Part shown: positions 8,283-16,861 of the stretch, piece after piece | Numbering within the stretch: the first letter of the stretch is position 1 | How the letters are laid out: every line of letters begins with the position of its first letter | Origin: Streptomyces sp. NBC_01571 | Lineage (GTDB): Bacteria; Actinomycetota; Actinomycetes; Streptomycetales; Streptomycetaceae | NCBI RefSeq assembly: GCF_026339875.1 | Contig: NZ_JAPEPZ010000001.1 | Span: 1,178,001-1,242,000, forward strand | Direction of reading: 5' to 3' | Length of the DNA: 64,000 nucleotides | Translations under genes and position numbers: made by a program | The notes under the pieces: generated by a model | Databases searched by the model: none | The model's input: only the letters and a program-made list of their open reading frames with translations | What the model was told of the DNA's origin: nothing

Positions 8283-8825
8283 TCAAGGGCGGTTCAGACC
8301 CCACGTCTGCAGGGCGTAGGGGCGCCCCTTCTCCTCCCCCGTGACCAGCGGCACGTCGAGCAGTCCGAAGCCCGCCTTGGCAGCCACGGCAACACTGGCG
8401 GCGTTCTCGGCCTCCAGTTCCAGGATCACCTGCTCCGCGCGCAGCTCCTCGAAGGCGTAGGCGGCCATGACCCGCACCGCCCGCGACGCCAGACTCCGGC
8501 CGCGGTGCGCCGGGCCGACCGCGTAGCCGATCTCCGTGCCCTCGGGGGCAGGCCGCAGCATCACCTCGCCGAGAGGTGGGCCGCCGTCGACGGTGATGGC
8601 GAGCAGGATGGCCTTGCCCTCCGCCCGCAACTGCCGGTCCCGGTCCAGCCGTGTTCGGGCGGCCGCTTCGTCGAAGGGGGAGACGATCGGTGTCCAGTAG
8701 GCGATGTCGGGGTGGTCGAACAGGTCCGGCATCGCGGCCAGGTCCGCCTCCGTCCAGTCACGGAGGACGAGGCCCTCCCCCGAGAGTTCGATCCGCTCGG
8801 GAAAGGGCGACAAGGTACTGCTCAT
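8283..8825 (-). CDS. GNAT-family N-acetyltransferase
   Basis: 180 residues from ATG 8825, preceded by GGGAGG at 8 nt spacing. Motifs of a RimJ/RimL-like GNAT: LVLRDWTEADLAAMPDLFDH near the N-terminus, the strand EIGYAVGPAHRGRSLASRAV with the CoA-binding R-G-R-S-L-A loop, and the helix ILELEAENAASVAVAAKAGF. This is the usual layout of enzymes that acetylate N-termini, amino acids or small antibiotics; substrate unknown. It is flanked on both sides by more than 280 bp without genes, so it is probably monocistronic. It belongs to the same broad family as the gene at 2133 but is not a close copy. Confidence 0.82.
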   Translation of the reverse strand: MSSTLSPFPERIELSGEGLVLRDWTEADLAAMPDLFDHPDIAYWTPIVSPFDEAAARTRLDRDRQLRAEGKAILLAITVDGGPPLGEVMLRPAPEGTEIGYAVGPAHRGRSLASRAVRVMAAYAFEELRAEQVILELEAENAASVAVAAKAGFGLLDVPLVTGEEKGRPYALQTWGLNRP

Positions 8826-9275
8826 GGTGCGGACCTCCCTGGCCTGTTCAGGACAAGACAAGATAGCCGGGGAACCGGGCCGGACGAGAGGCGCCCTTTG
8901 GCGATGCGGCCCCGAGTATCCCCGGGGGCCGGGCGCCACCGAGCGCCTTCCTCGTCGGGAACCTGCGCCATCACCACGACAGCGACGAACTGGGGCCTCG
9001 GACGTCGCGACGCGGCGAGTGACGACGTCGCGCACGAACGGGTCGCAGTGTGGGAGGACTTAGCCGCCCGAGGCGCACGAGCGGCCACGGTGACCACTCG
9101 TCCGCCCGTCGGTCGGAGAAGGGACTTCCTCACCGGAACGAGGACGGAGCGACGACCTCGGTAACCGCGTCGGCCCGCGGAACAGCCCCGAGCATGCCCG
9201 CTGATCTCGCCGGCGCACCGGGAGGCTCCAGGATCCCCGGCACAGTCAAGCTCAGGCTCGTCCCCGGTTGCGTAC
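8826..9275. other. Intergenic stretch, nothing recognised
   Basis: 450 bp upstream of the acetyltransferase and downstream of the SRAP gene. Open frames on both strands lack ribosome-binding sites and have Arg/Pro-rich shadow-like composition. Confidence 0.4.
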
Positions 9276-10019
9276 CTACACCGTGATCTCGTCCAGGAGC
9301 TGTGGGCCGTTGTTGCGGACGCTGTTGACGGTGGTGGAGACCGGCCGGGTGTCGAGGTGACCGTCGGCGGGCCGGATGAGCAGCGCGCGCAGGTCCTCGG
9401 GGTCCTGGTGGTGGGGGTCGAGCCAGGCGTCGTAGTGGCCGGGTGTGAGGGCGAGGGGCATGCGGGGATGTACGCGGCCGGCCGCGTCGGTTGCTTCGGT
9501 GGTGAGGATGGTGCAGGTCGTCAGCCATGCGTCCGGGTCGTCGTCCTGCTTGATCTCGGGGTTGCGCCAGTACTCGTACAGGCCGGCCAGTGCCATTACC
9601 TGGTCGTCCTCGGGATGGATGAAGTACGGCTGCTTGAGGGCCTTGCCGGTGGTCTCGTCCCTGGCCTGCTCCCATTCGTAGAAGCCGTCGGCCGGCAGCA
9701 GGCAGCGGCGTCTGAGGAATGCCCGGCGGAAGGCGGGCTTCTCGTGCACGGTCTCCACCCGCGCGTTGATCATCCGTGCGCCGATCTTCACGTCCTTCGC
9801 CCAGGACGGGACCAGGCCCCAGCGCAGCGTGCGCAGCTCCCGCCGCGCCGATGTGGCGTCTTCCTGCTCGCGGGGCGCGCGTTCGAGGACGGCCCACACC
9901 TTGTCGGTCGGGGCGACGTTCCAGTTCGGTGCCAGCGTCTCCTCGGGACGCCGGTCGGCGACCTGGAAGAGCCGGACCAGGTCCGCCCGGCTGCGAGTGG
10001 AGACGTAGCGGCCGCACAT
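9276..10019 (-). CDS. SOS response-associated peptidase, SRAP/YedK/HMCES family
   Basis: 247 residues. The protein begins Met-Cys-Gly-Arg-Tyr; Cys2, exposed after Met removal, is the catalytic residue that forms a thiazolidine crosslink with abasic sites in single-stranded DNA. Other family landmarks are present: NWNVAPTD, RWGLVPSWAKD, INARVET with Asn85, PADGFYEW with Glu115, and HPRMPLAL with His184. These correspond to the Cys/Asn/Glu/His set of YedK and HMCES. The role is shielding abasic sites in ssDNA and self-release by proteolysis or reversal. Length is typical of the bacterial family. No lexA or imuB neighbours are present, so SOS control cannot be judged from context. Confidence 0.95.
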   Translation of the reverse strand: MCGRYVSTRSRADLVRLFQVADRRPEETLAPNWNVAPTDKVWAVLERAPREQEDATSARRELRTLRWGLVPSWAKDVKIGARMINARVETVHEKPAFRRAFLRRRCLLPADGFYEWEQARDETTGKALKQPYFIHPEDDQVMALAGLYEYWRNPEIKQDDDPDAWLTTCTILTTEATDAAGRVHPRMPLALTPGHYDAWLDPHHQDPEDLRALLIRPADGHLDTRPVSTTVNSVRNNGPQLLDEITV

Positions 10020-10444
10020 GCAGCCACTGTGCCACCACCGCTTCCGGACCGCCGGTCATGCCGTCCACCGGCCGATGCGTGTCGGGAGGCTGGCCTCGTC
10101 GCGCGTCATGCGGTGACGATCCCAGGGCTACGGGGCGATACGACCCGCGATACGGCCTGCGTGGAGGAGCCCGTGAGCGCGCGGCCCGAAGGCACCCCCG
10201 CACCGCCCGGTCCGGGCCTCGACTGCGCGGCAACGGGAGTCGCACCGGACGGTCTACGGTCCCTCAGCCCTACTCCCCGCACCGCGGAAGGAGGTTCACG
10301 TCGTCGGCCCAGCCCGCGAGGTCGAGGTTGACGTCGCTCACCCAGACGTTCCGGTGCCCGGTGTCGAAGTCTTCGGCCGGTACCGGGTGGCGCTGACGAA
10401 CGCCGAGAAGACCGACAGCGGGAGCAACGCGGGGCCGGCCGCCG
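10020..10444. other. Intergenic stretch with a possible short coding remnant
   Basis: 425 bp. On the minus strand near 10270-10400 a frame reads AEDFDTGHRNVWVSDVNLD and LAGWADDVNLLPRCGE before a stop, which looks protein-like, but no start or family could be assigned. Otherwise nothing is recognised. Confidence 0.3.
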
Positions 10445-10861
10445 TCACCAGGAGCGGGCCGCCATGAGGAGTTGCTCCCGGACGGCGGTGGCCGGCGCGC
10501 GGGAGGGCGCGCCTGCCCGCTCCACCAGGAACCCGGTGTTGATGGGCGGGTCGTCCGGCGTGAGCAGGGGCACCAGTGCGCCGGACGCCAGCTCGGTCTC
10601 GCACAGGTAGCGGGGCAGGACCGTGACCCCCGCTCCCGCGGTCACGGTGGCCGGCATTCCGCGCAGGTCCGGTACGACGAAGGCGGGCCGAGCGGTCAGG
10701 CGCGTCCGGAAGACATGGCGCCAGTAGCGGCGCGGGATCGGCAGGTCCTCGGCGTACGCCACCAGTGGGACGCCGCGAAGGGGGCCGGGTCGGCGCAGTC
10801 GATCGGTCCGATCCGCCGGGCCCACGCCGGAGACGTGACCAGGACGAATTCCTCGTCCATC
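10445..10861 (-). pseudogene. LysR-family regulator, C-terminal remnant with frameshift
   Basis: Only the end of a LysR effector-binding domain is left. One frame gives MDEEFVLVTSPAWARRIGP and IDCADPAP. After a one-base shift in a run of C near 10786, the second frame continues PLRGVPLVAYAEDLPIPRRY, WRHVF, GAGVTVLPRYLCETELASGA and LVPLLTPDDPPINTGFL. That order is typical for this domain. The DNA-binding helix-turn-helix and more than half of the protein are absent. A tandem 17-bp duplication sits at the broken upstream end. Nonfunctional as a regulator. Confidence 0.75.
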
Positions 10862-10877
10862 GGCGGGCCCCGCCCTG

Positions 10878-10911
10878 GTCGAACACGCCGTCATGTCGAA
10901 CACGCCGTCAT
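10878..10911. repeat. 17-bp perfect tandem duplication
   Basis: The unit GTCGAACACGCCGTCAT occurs twice back to back (10878-10894, 10895-10911). It lies at the truncated end of the LysR remnant and, not being a multiple of three, would itself shift the frame; probably a replication-slippage scar. Confidence 0.85.
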
Positions 10912-10968
10912 CACGCACCGGGTCCTGTGTCATCGACATCCCTCGCATCGCCCAACTGACGTCGGGCC

Positions 10969-11376
10969 TCAGGCAAAGTCGCTGGTCCAGATGTCCGTGT
11001 ACGCCTGACTGCCGATGAAGGGGTTGCTGACGGCCCAGAGCTCGCCCTTCTGGTTTTCCGGCACGTCGAAGTTGCACATCACCCAGCCGCCCTCCTCACC
11101 ACGGTCGTTGAAGCACTCTCGGCCCCAGTGCGCAGGGAGCTTCCCCTTTATCGTGCCCGCGACGGACTCTCCGTTCGCCTTCGTGTCCTTGACCCAGACC
11201 CGGTCCCCATACGCGACGAAGCACGCCTTCGCGCCGGTCGTCGACACGCACGTGGCGCCCGACGGAGGCGCGCCACTCGGGGCGCCGTTCGCGGCCGATG
11301 CCACGGTTGCCGTCCCGGCGGTGATGAGTAGCGCCGCCGCAGGAATCACAGTCAGCGCGCACCTCAGTCTGTTCAC
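10969..11376 (-). CDS. Small secreted protein with four cysteines
   Basis: 135 residues from GTG 11376, preceded by GGGGAGAG at good spacing. Residues 1-28 are a Sec signal peptide ending V-A-S-A. The mature part has four Cys (43, 52, 88, 101), suggesting two disulphide bonds, and short stretches such as DRVWVKDTKANGES, LPAHWGRECFNDRGEEGG and ENQKGELWAV. Family not recognised. Small secreted Cys-paired proteins like this are frequent in Streptomyces, with roles from inhibitors to wall proteins; I assign none. It is monocistronic as far as can be seen, with the decayed LysR gene downstream. Confidence 0.75.
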   Translation of the reverse strand: MNRLRCALTVIPAAALLITAGTATVASAANGAPSGAPPSGATCVSTTGAKACFVAYGDRVWVKDTKANGESVAGTIKGKLPAHWGRECFNDRGEEGGWVMCNFDVPENQKGELWAVSNPFIGSQAYTDIWTSDFA

Positions 11377-11806
11377 GTGCTCTCCCCGTTTTGTCGAAGT
11401 CCTCGTGCTGCGTGGGCACAGGACATTCAACATCATGCGGTCGTGCTCGCCGCCACCCTCTCCTCCTCGGTGAAGAGCAGCGGGACCGGGACTCCGTTCC
11501 ACCCTGCGACACCGCGCCGACCACCGTGTGTTCGCCGTCAGCATCGGACCCGGGACGCCGGACTGCTCGAAAGCCCCACCCATCGCCGTGCGATCCCGTG
11601 TCGGCACCGCTGAAGAAGACGGCATCCCGACTGCCGCGCTCCTCGGGCACCGCGGTCCGTCAACACAACTCCGCCCAGGCGGACACCCGGTGACCCTTCA
11701 CGGCCGGGCTCCACGAGCGGGAGGGCTCAAAACAGCTGCCCGGTACGCGACGCCCGGGCGGAAGCCGGCCCCGTCCCCGAGTCACCAGCGAGCCGAACGC
11801 CGGTCG
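11377..11806. other. Intergenic stretch, nothing recognised
   Basis: 430 bp between the start of the small secreted protein and the end of the histidine kinase. It should contain the promoter of the former; no clear -10/-35 pair seen. Confidence 0.4.
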
Positions 11807-13033
11807 TCATGTCCGGCTCTCCGGCAGTGCCTCCGGTGTCGCACCGCCCTCCACCGTGGCAGAACGCAGGGGAAGTTCAGCGATCACGGTGAATCCGCCC
11901 TCGGGCCGCGGTTGCGCGGTGAGGTTCCCACCCACGCTGGCCGTCCGTTCCCGCATGCCGATCAGTCCATGCCCGGTTCCCTGCTGCGGCCCGTGCGGGA
12001 TCGCGCAACCGTCGTCCTCGACCGTGACCGTCAGGCAATGCCGTCCGAAGCTCAGGCACAGCCGCGCCTTCTCCGCGCTGCCGTGCTTGCGCACATTGGT
12101 CAGAGCCTCCTGGACGATGCGGTAGGCGGCCAGATCGACCGCGGGAGCCAGCGGCTGGGCAGATCCACTCCGGGTGCACAGGACGTAGAGTCCGACGCGT
12201 TCGAACGAGGCCAGGAGAGCCGGGAGCTGCGCCAGGCCCGGAATCGGATCTCTCGGTGCGTCGGCATCGTCGCACTGGCGTAGCAGGCTCACGGTCGCGC
12301 GCAACTCGTCCAGCGCGGACCTGCTCGCTTTTTGGATGTCCATGAGCGCGGCGAGGATCTGCTCGGGCCGCTCCTTCCCTACATGGACCGCGACGCCGGC
12401 CTGAGCGTTGATCAGGGCGATGTTGTGGGCGACGATGTCGTGCAGCTCGCGGGCGATCCGGACGCGCTCCGCCGCCACCCGCTGCCGTGCCTCCTGTTCA
12501 CGAGTCCGCTCCGCGTGTTCCGCGCGTTCCTCCACGGCCGCGATATAGGCACGGCGCGAGCGCACCCCGTCCCCGACCGCCGCCGGCAGCGCCGTCCACG
12601 CCAGCATCGCGGCGCTGCCCGGATGCAGCCACGAACCCGGCTCGTACACCACCTCCGCCCCGACCAGTACGGCGGCCGAAGCCGCCGCCACGCCCCAGGC
12701 GGTACGGCGGTCGGTCAACGCGGCCACCGAGTAGACCGACACGATGACCGGGCTCGTCACCAGTGGACTCTCGCGGAACCCGAGCACTTGGAACGCCGCC
12801 CCACAACTGACCGCCAAAGCCGCTACGGCAAAGGGGTACCGGCGGCGCCACGGCAGCGCGAGGCAGCCCACGGCTGCGAGCAGGACGGCAGGCCATCTCA
12901 GGTCGAAGCGGTGCTCGCGCGGAATGATGGAGGCGGCCACGACGGACAGCACGAACAGCCCCAATGCCACTGCCACGTCGGAGGGCCTGCTGCGGAGGCC
13001 ACGCACTGGCCTGCTACTGATGCTCACCGCCAT
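11807..13033 (-). CDS. Sensor histidine kinase, NarL/DesK-type (HisKA_3)
   Basis: 408 residues from ATG 13033. The N-terminal third has four to five hydrophobic segments (about 18-155), then a coiled coil rich in Glu/Arg. The HisKA_3 dimerisation box is RIARELHDIVAHNIALINAQ, with the phosphoacceptor at His198. The C-terminal HATPase has YRIVQEALTNVRKHG (N-box), VEDDG and GHGLIGMRERTASVGG (G-boxes). Such kinases normally pair with a LuxR-type response regulator encoded next door, but none is visible within 1.9 kb downstream or 850 bp upstream. It is thus an orphan here, or its partner has been lost. The stimulus is unknown; the integral sensor lacks a large extracellular loop, so the signal may be in the membrane. 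Confidence 0.9.
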   Translation of the reverse strand: MAVSISSRPVRGLRSRPSDVAVALGLFVLSVVAASIIPREHRFDLRWPAVLLAAVGCLALPWRRRYPFAVAALAVSCGAAFQVLGFRESPLVTSPVIVSVYSVAALTDRRTAWGVAAASAAVLVGAEVVYEPGSWLHPGSAAMLAWTALPAAVGDGVRSRRAYIAAVEERAEHAERTREQEARQRVAAERVRIARELHDIVAHNIALINAQAGVAVHVGKERPEQILAALMDIQKASRSALDELRATVSLLRQCDDADAPRDPIPGLAQLPALLASFERVGLYVLCTRSGSAQPLAPAVDLAAYRIVQEALTNVRKHGSAEKARLCLSFGRHCLTVTVEDDGCAIPHGPQQGTGHGLIGMRERTASVGGNLTAQPRPEGGFTVIAELPLRSATVEGGATPEALPESRT

Positions 13034-13887
13034 GGCACCACCGTAGGGACACCGCCCGCGGGACGCTCGGCGGCGAAAGCGGTCGGCAGCTTGAATTCCC
13101 AGCGCCCACGGCCCAGCGCAACCCCGGCGGGAGTTGACCTCTTCGAGTGATGAGCGGGTACGAGACTGCTTCGCCGCATCGATCGTCGGTTCGGTCGGGC
13201 CGGGCGGCGGGGCTCGTACGGCGGCGCGCGGATGCTGTTGCGCACTACTGTCCCGGCCGGCCCGGCCGGACGATTTCCAGGAGGTCGACGACGGAGAGCC
13301 CGGACGAGGTCGAGAGGGTCGAGGTCTTCGGCGCACGCGGCGAACACGGCGTACACGATGCGATCCGGAAGGCACCGGTGACGTCGCCCGGTATCGGACG
13401 CGGGTGCCGAATCAGGTCGGCCGTGCGCCGTGCAGCGGGTCGGTCGGGGTACTTCGTGGACGCTCCGGTGGCGTCCTCGGCCGACGCGCCCGGCTCGAAC
13501 TGGTCCGGCCGGCCGGACCGGGCCAGGCGGAGGCGGCGGCCATCAGGCGGCCGGAGACACGAGCATGGGGGACGCGCTGACGACACCCGCCAGCGGCGGT
13601 GGGCGCGGGGATGTCCTCGGAGCACACCGCCGAGGTCACCTCGGCTCGGCGTGTTGGCTCACCGGTCGGCCGTGACCGAGCGCTTCACGCGGCGAGGCCG
13701 GCCATTCCGGTCGGGGCGCGTCGCGCAGCCATGACGGAACCCGCCGCCACGGATGATCGTCCCTGGCGGCGGGTTGGATGCGGAGCGGTCGTGCGGCGGA
13801 TCGCGATCACCGCGGCGCCGTCGATGCACCCGATGGTGTGGGCGAGGGGATGGCACCGGATGTGCCGCGGAATCGGGTCTGACCGGG
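13034..13887. other. 850-bp region with possible decayed minus-strand coding
   Basis: No intact gene. On the minus strand between about 13250 and 13510, protein-like peptides appear in alternating frames: DQFEPGASAEDATGASTKYP, then after a shift VYAVFAACAEDLDPLDLVRA, then back to SVVDLLEIVRPGRPGQ and a stop. G/C at third positions is high in each. This is consistent with a frameshifted gene just upstream of the kinase, but the family is not recognised. Confidence 0.35.
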
Positions 13888-14895
13888 TCAGGCCCACGCA
13901 AGCGCCGGAATCAGGCGCAGCGCGTTGTCCCGGTTGATACCGCGGAGCTGGTGGCCGTCGATGGCCGGGTCGCTGTCCAGGGCCGGTGCCGCGATGTCGG
14001 TGACGATGTGGGCGGGGGTGGGCGGCCAGTCGGTGCCGTAGAGGATCCGGTCGGGGTCGACCGCGGCCATGAGGGTGGGGGTCGAGGACGGGGACATGGG
14101 GCCCGCCGTGTCGTAGTAGAAGCGGTGCAGGTAGTCGCGTATCCGGGACGGTTCGATCTCGGGGGTGAGGTGGTTGCTGAAGAGCTCCAGGCGCGTCGCC
14201 AGGTGGGGGAGGAAGCCGCCGCCGTGCGGGAGGACGAAGGTGAGGTCGGGGTAACGGTCCAGGGTGCCGTTGAGGATGAGGTTGATCGCCGCGCGAGTCG
14301 TGTCCATGAGGAAGTCGCACATGAACGGCGGCAGGCCCGGGACACCCACCCCGTCGGCGTTGCCACCGGGTACGTCCATCGGGTGCGTGCTGATGATCGC
14401 GGAGCGGTCGTTCAGCTCGGCGAGGAGACGGTCGTGGGAGGGGTCGCCGAGATAGACACCGCCCGCGCTGGTGCGGGTGCTCACCCCGACGGCGCCGAGG
14501 TCGTCGAGGCCGTACTTCAGCGACCAGCTCGACAGGTCGAGGTCGTCGAGGAAGACCGGTGCGAAGAAGGCGAAGCGGGTGGGGTGGTCCGCGGCGATCT
14601 TCGCCGCCGCCTGCAGCGCCACCCGCGCGCTCTCCTCACGCTTGCCGCGCTCCTGGATGCGGCCGAGCATGGCCACGGTCATGACCGTCGTGCGGATCCC
14701 CGTACGGTCCATGAGGGCGAGCGCGGAGTCGAGGTCCCAGCGGGTCCACCAGGGCAGCTTGTCGCGCCGGACCAGGCCCTGCGCCTCGGCCCAGTCGAGC
14801 CAGTCGGGTGCGGTGAAGTGGTGGTGGACGTCCACGCGGGAGGTCCTGGCGTCGTCGTCGGCCGGGGCGGGCGCCGAGGAGTGGGGCGATATCAT
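13888..14895 (-). CDS. Amidohydrolase-2 family protein (ACMSD/decarboxylase-like)
   Basis: 335 residues from ATG 14895. An alternative GTG at 14949 would overlap the upstream gene's stop by 8 bp and implies translational coupling. Near the N-terminus RVDVHHHF gives the H-x-H metal pair (His24, His26). LPHGGGF carries a later His and ILYGTDWP the final Asp. This set is typical of amidohydrolase-related proteins (PF04909), which include aminocarboxymuconate-semialdehyde, 6-methylsalicylate and other aromatic-acid decarboxylases. Sharing a transcript with an FAD aromatic hydroxylase and lying near a divergent P450, it probably acts on an aromatic acid or lactone. The actual reaction, decarboxylation or hydrolysis, cannot be told from sequence. 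Confidence 0.88.
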   Translation of the reverse strand: MISPHSSAPAPADDDARTSRVDVHHHFTAPDWLDWAEAQGLVRRDKLPWWTRWDLDSALALMDRTGIRTTVMTVAMLGRIQERGKREESARVALQAAAKIAADHPTRFAFFAPVFLDDLDLSSWSLKYGLDDLGAVGVSTRTSAGGVYLGDPSHDRLLAELNDRSAIISTHPMDVPGGNADGVGVPGLPPFMCDFLMDTTRAAINLILNGTLDRYPDLTFVLPHGGGFLPHLATRLELFSNHLTPEIEPSRIRDYLHRFYYDTAGPMSPSSTPTLMAAVDPDRILYGTDWPPTPAHIVTDIAAPALDSDPAIDGHQLRGINRDNALRLIPALAWA

Positions 14896-14941
14896 GGTGG
14901 GCTCTTTCTCCGTTCGGAAGCTGCGTTCAGGTGGAGGTCCC

Positions 14942-16639
14942 TCAGACACGCCCGTCGGACACCGTCGCCAGCGGCTGCTCCGCCGCGGCTTCGGTCACGG
15001 CGTTCGGTGGCGTCTCGCGGCGAAGCACCGTCATCAGCGTGTCCGTGAGCGCCCGTTCCGGGTCCGGTACGAGCCTGGGCGACCGCCATGCCACGAAGCC
15101 GTCGGGGCGGACCAGGACGGCACCGGACTCCGCCGTGCCGTGCACCGCCGCCCAGTCGGCCCCGTCCTCGGGGACCAGGTCATGGTTCGCGCCGACGACG
15201 TAGGTCTCCACCGGGATGCCCAGGCGGGCGGTGACACCGCGGGCCGCGGTGCGCCAGGCCTCGCCCCCGGGTCCGGTGAGGACGACGAAGGACCCTTCGT
15301 AGACGTCCAGGGTGGAGATCCGCCGGCCGTCCCGGGTGGTCACCCACATGTGCGGGGCGCGGCTCCCTGGAGCGCCGCCCAACTGGAACCGGTCGGGCAC
15401 GATCGCGGCGTCCGGGTCGGCGCCGACGACGGCGCCCGACGGGTAGCGGTAGCACAGCGCCACCGTCAACGCGTCGGCCGGACCGTCGTTGCGCTTCTTC
15501 TCCGGGGTGTAGCCCGGGTGCTGTTCCTCGTTCGCCTGGAACAAGGCGCGGGCGGTCGTCGCGAGCGCGACCGGCCGACGTTCGGTCTGGTAGGTGTCGA
15601 GCAGTCCCGGTCCGGCCCAGCCGCGCAGGGCGGCCGCGATCTTCCAGGCGAGATTGTGGGCGTCCTGGATACCGGTGTTGGAGCCGAAAGCCCCGGTGGG
15701 GGGCATCTCGTGCGCCGAGTCACCGGCCAGGAAGACCCGGCCCTGGCCATAGCTGTCGGCCACACGGTCCGCCGCGTGCCAGGGGGCCTTGCCGGTGACC
15801 TCGACATCGAGATCGGGGACGCCCGCCGCGGCGCGGATGTGGGCGACGAGGCGCGCGTCGGTGAAGTCGTCCAGCGTCTCGCCCTGGTCCGGGGCCCAGG
15901 GGGTGTGGAAGACCCACTGCTCGCGGTTGTCCACCGGCAGCAGGGCGCCCTCCCCCGCGGAATCGGTGATGTAGCAGACGACGAAGCGCCTGTCACCGAC
16001 GACGTCCTGCAGCTTCTTGCTGCGGAAGGTGACGCTCACGTTGTGGAACAGCGCGCCCGGTCCCGACTGGGTGATACCCAGCCGCTCGCGCACCGGGCTG
16101 CGGGGCCCGTCGGCGGCCACGAGGTAGCGGGCGTGCACGATGCGCGTCTCGCCGCTGTCCCGGTCCCGTACCTCCGCGTGCACCCCTTCTGCATCCTGTG
16201 TGAAGGACACCAGTTCGGTGCCGAAGCGGATGTCGCCGCCGAGGGAGCGGGCGTAGCGCAGAAGGACCGGTTCGAGGTCGTTCTGACTGCACAGGCACCA
16301 GCCGGACGAGGTGATCTGCGACAGGGAAGGACCCGTGTCGATGGCCTTGACGATCCACCGGCCGTCACCGCCGGAGAGCGTGCTCACCTGGAGGACGCCG
16401 TCGTTTCCGGACAGGGCACCCGCCGCGGCGTGGATGTCCTTCTCGACGCCCGCGGTCCGGAACAGCTCCATGGTGCGCAGGTTGTTCCCGCGGCCGCGGG
16501 GGTGGGTGGACGTCGCAGCGCGACGCTCGACGAGAAGGTGCTCGACGCCGAGGCGACCGAGAAAGACCGACGTGGACAGGCCCACGAGGGAGCCGCCCAC
16601 CACCAGAACCGGTACGGATTCCACGGCTCGTCTGCTCAT
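14942..16639 (-). CDS. FAD-dependent aromatic monooxygenase (PheA/TfdB family)
   Basis: 565 residues. Three signatures of class A flavoprotein hydroxylases are clear: the FAD-binding turn VVGGSLVGLS (residues 13-22), the DG motif VAADGPRSPVRERLG, and the GD motif GRVFLAGDSAHEMPPTGAFG followed by NTGIQDAHNLAWKIAA. The C-terminal thioredoxin-like domain found in phenol hydroxylases and aromatic polyketide hydroxylases follows from about 400. It uses NAD(P)H and O2 to hydroxylate an aromatic ring; polyketide-tailoring enzymes such as anthracycline hydroxylases are in the same family. RBS AGGGGA lies 8 nt before the ATG. The stop is within 50 bp of the amidohydrolase start, indicating an operon, and the start faces the P450 across 222 bp. 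Confidence 0.92.
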   Translation of the reverse strand: MSRRAVESVPVLVVGGSLVGLSTSVFLGRLGVEHLLVERRAATSTHPRGRGNNLRTMELFRTAGVEKDIHAAAGALSGNDGVLQVSTLSGGDGRWIVKAIDTGPSLSQITSSGWCLCSQNDLEPVLLRYARSLGGDIRFGTELVSFTQDAEGVHAEVRDRDSGETRIVHARYLVAADGPRSPVRERLGITQSGPGALFHNVSVTFRSKKLQDVVGDRRFVVCYITDSAGEGALLPVDNREQWVFHTPWAPDQGETLDDFTDARLVAHIRAAAGVPDLDVEVTGKAPWHAADRVADSYGQGRVFLAGDSAHEMPPTGAFGSNTGIQDAHNLAWKIAAALRGWAGPGLLDTYQTERRPVALATTARALFQANEEQHPGYTPEKKRNDGPADALTVALCYRYPSGAVVGADPDAAIVPDRFQLGGAPGSRAPHMWVTTRDGRRISTLDVYEGSFVVLTGPGGEAWRTAARGVTARLGIPVETYVVGANHDLVPEDGADWAAVHGTAESGAVLVRPDGFVAWRSPRLVPDPERALTDTLMTVLRRETPPNAVTEAAAEQPLATVSDGRV

Positions 16640-16652
16640 CGACTGATCCCCT

Positions 16653-16678
16653 ATCGTCTGTCGTCATCGTCTGTCGTC
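16653..16678. repeat. 13-bp tandem repeat upstream of the monooxygenase
   Basis: ATCGTCTGTCGTC occurs twice in tandem (16653-16665, 16666-16678), 14 bp from the monooxygenase start and inside the shared intergenic region with the P450. It could be a pair of direct-repeat operator half-sites or simple slippage; no regulator gene is adjacent. Confidence 0.8.
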
Positions 16679-16861
16679 CGAGGCCGAACGCTCCAACCGT
16701 GGGAGAGGGCGACTCGGGGCCTTTCCATTCGGCATCAACTCTTCGCGCGCTTCCCGGGCTCCGCACCTCCTGTTGCTCCGATTGCGACGCCGCGTCCCGA
16801 CGCCGCACCGGATGGGCTAAGGACGTTTGCTGACGGCTGCCTGCCGGGAACCGTCGAGGCC

